Assembly: GCF_001224225.1 (NCBI RefSeq)
Contig: NZ_CUEE01000005.1
Location: forward strand, 124,001-188,000
Direction: 5' to 3'
Source of the DNA: Staphylococcus borealis
GTDB taxonomy: Bacteria; Bacillota; Bacilli; Staphylococcales; Staphylococcaceae
DNA: 64,000 bases
The notes below the pieces were generated by a model. The model did no database searches. It was not told where the DNA came from and worked only from the letters and a program-made list of their open reading frames with translations. Positions 63,223-64,000 of the stretch are shown piece by piece (the first letter of the stretch is position 1; the number at the start of each line of letters is the position of its first letter). The position numbers were made by a program, and so were the translations under genes.

Positions 63223-64000
63223 CTAAAAAATAATTACGCCTAATAATATGACGATCAACGCTAAAAGGTTGGCACCGGTATTTGTAATGAATAAATATTT
63301 AAAGCCGTTTTTATGTGTTAAACCAGTAATTGCAAAGAATGTTAATACAACGCCTGTGTGAGGCATTACTGTAAATATTGATGATGACATCGCTGCAACT
63401 CTGTGAATCACTTCAGGATCAATGCCCATATCAACATAGTGTTGACCAAATGCTTGTAACACAATGCCGAGTGAACCTGTAATCACACCAAATAGTGCTG
63501 ATGCAACAGCTAAACTAATTAATGGGTTACCCGGAATATTTAATATTAATGAGCGAATCGTTTCGAACCCTGGTGCTAATGTAATAACCGTACCGAATGC
63601 AATTGCTGAGCCGGTAAGGAACATTGGCATTAATGAATTAGATGCACCTTCATTGAGCACTTGTCTTTTAACTGGAATGTATTTAAAGAATAGAAGTGCT
63701 GAAAGTATAATCGCTGTCGTTAAACTGATCAGTATAATATTGGAAATACCCATTGCACTACCAACGATATTCATCACAATAAGCACGACAATTGGTAATA
63801 TACTTAATAGAAAATGCGGTGTCTGTTCCTTCTTGTCAAATTGCATATCCTTGATATTATAGTCTGCAAAGGATTCACCTTTTGCGATACTTTTATTTAA
63901 TGCATGTTTCATATACCAAAGACCAAATACAATTGCGACAATCGTCCCTACAATACCTAATATCGGTGCTGCTGTTAACGTTGTGCCTAAATACTTAGTT
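63223..64000 (-). CDS. GntP-family permease, C-terminal part (cut by window end)
   Basis: At least 258 residues of a gene open to the right edge. It has many membrane segments, TGSAIAFGTVITLAPGFETIRSLILNIPGNPLISLA, FGVITGSLGIVLQAFG and SSSIFTVMPHTGVVLTFFAITGLTHKNGFKYLF, typical of GntP-family carriers. Members import gluconate or 3-hydroxybutyrate. Next to a BdhA-like gene the latter is likely. The frame continues past 63912, so that ATG is internal. Confidence 0.82.
   Translation of the reverse strand, partial: TKYLGTTLTAAPILGIVGTIVAIVFGLWYMKHALNKSIAKGESFADYNIKDMQFDKKEQTPHFLLSILPIVVLIVMNIVGSAMGISNIILISLTTAIILSALLFFKYIPVKRQVLNEGASNSLMPMFLTGSAIAFGTVITLAPGFETIRSLILNIPGNPLISLAVASALFGVITGSLGIVLQAFGQHYVDMGIDPEVIHRVAAMSSSIFTVMPHTGVVLTFFAITGLTHKNGFKYLFITNTGANLLALIVILLGVIIF

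Overview
The window looks like chromosome of a coagulase-negative Staphylococcus. The supporting signs are low G+C, a YSIRK-type signal peptide on a large secreted lipase, a V8-like secreted serine protease, staphylococcal lipoproteins, near-consensus Firmicutes cre sites, and eight copies of an intergenic repeat carrying the GTTGGGGCCCC core of STAR elements. I cannot fix the species. I see no prophage, insertion sequence, rRNA or CRISPR array. The window cuts a gene at each end: a YkoE-like transporter gene on the left and a GntP permease gene on the right, both on the minus strand.

Layout. 0-4 kb: two divergent TPP riboswitches with clean sigma-A promoters back to back. The left one leads to a YkoE-like thiamin/HMP transporter gene. 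The right one, with a terminator, leads to a three-gene operon of a LuxE-like acyl-protein synthetase, a LuxC-like acyl reductase and a short-chain dehydrogenase. 4-19 kb: oxidoreductases, with a polyol/pentose operon (FGGY kinase, MFS, SDR) under a consensus cre site and gabD divergent from an FAD dehydrogenase. 19-30 kb: transporters (LysR/MFS pair, YfcC, ArsB), a membrane-tethered MutS-like ATPase and DUF418/DUF805 membrane proteins. 30-36 kb: RpiR regulator, Lac/cellobiose-type PTS (B, C, A), a small membrane protein, a MupG-family phospho-muramidase and a BadF-type amino-sugar kinase. 36-38 kb: two convergent genes that truncate each other at a deletion scar. 38-41 kb: panBCD divergent from panE. 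41-47 kb: rbsRKDACB with a palindromic operator. 48-54 kb: an exoprotein island (lipoprotein, V8-like protease, an odd tRNA-Ser-like RNA, and a lipase gene bracketed by two tiny hydrophobic peptide genes). 54-61 kb: small enzymes, a nitroreductase, an amino-acid permease and a FtsX-type ABC pair. 61-64 kb: a 3-hydroxybutyrate-type cluster.

How the parts work together. The thiamin-controlled acid-to-aldehyde-to-alcohol operon is the strongest candidate for an undescribed system. I infer that it could salvage an oxidised thiamin breakdown product such as a thiazole acetic acid. The peptide-lipase-peptide operon and the neighbouring tRNA-like transcript are the next most interesting. Many genes are for carbon scavenging (pentitol, ribose, cell-wall amino sugars, 3-hydroxybutyrate), and cre-like sites in front of several suggest CcpA control. 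STAR copies sit almost only at the 3' ends of minus-strand genes, and one has cut off an oxidoreductase gene.
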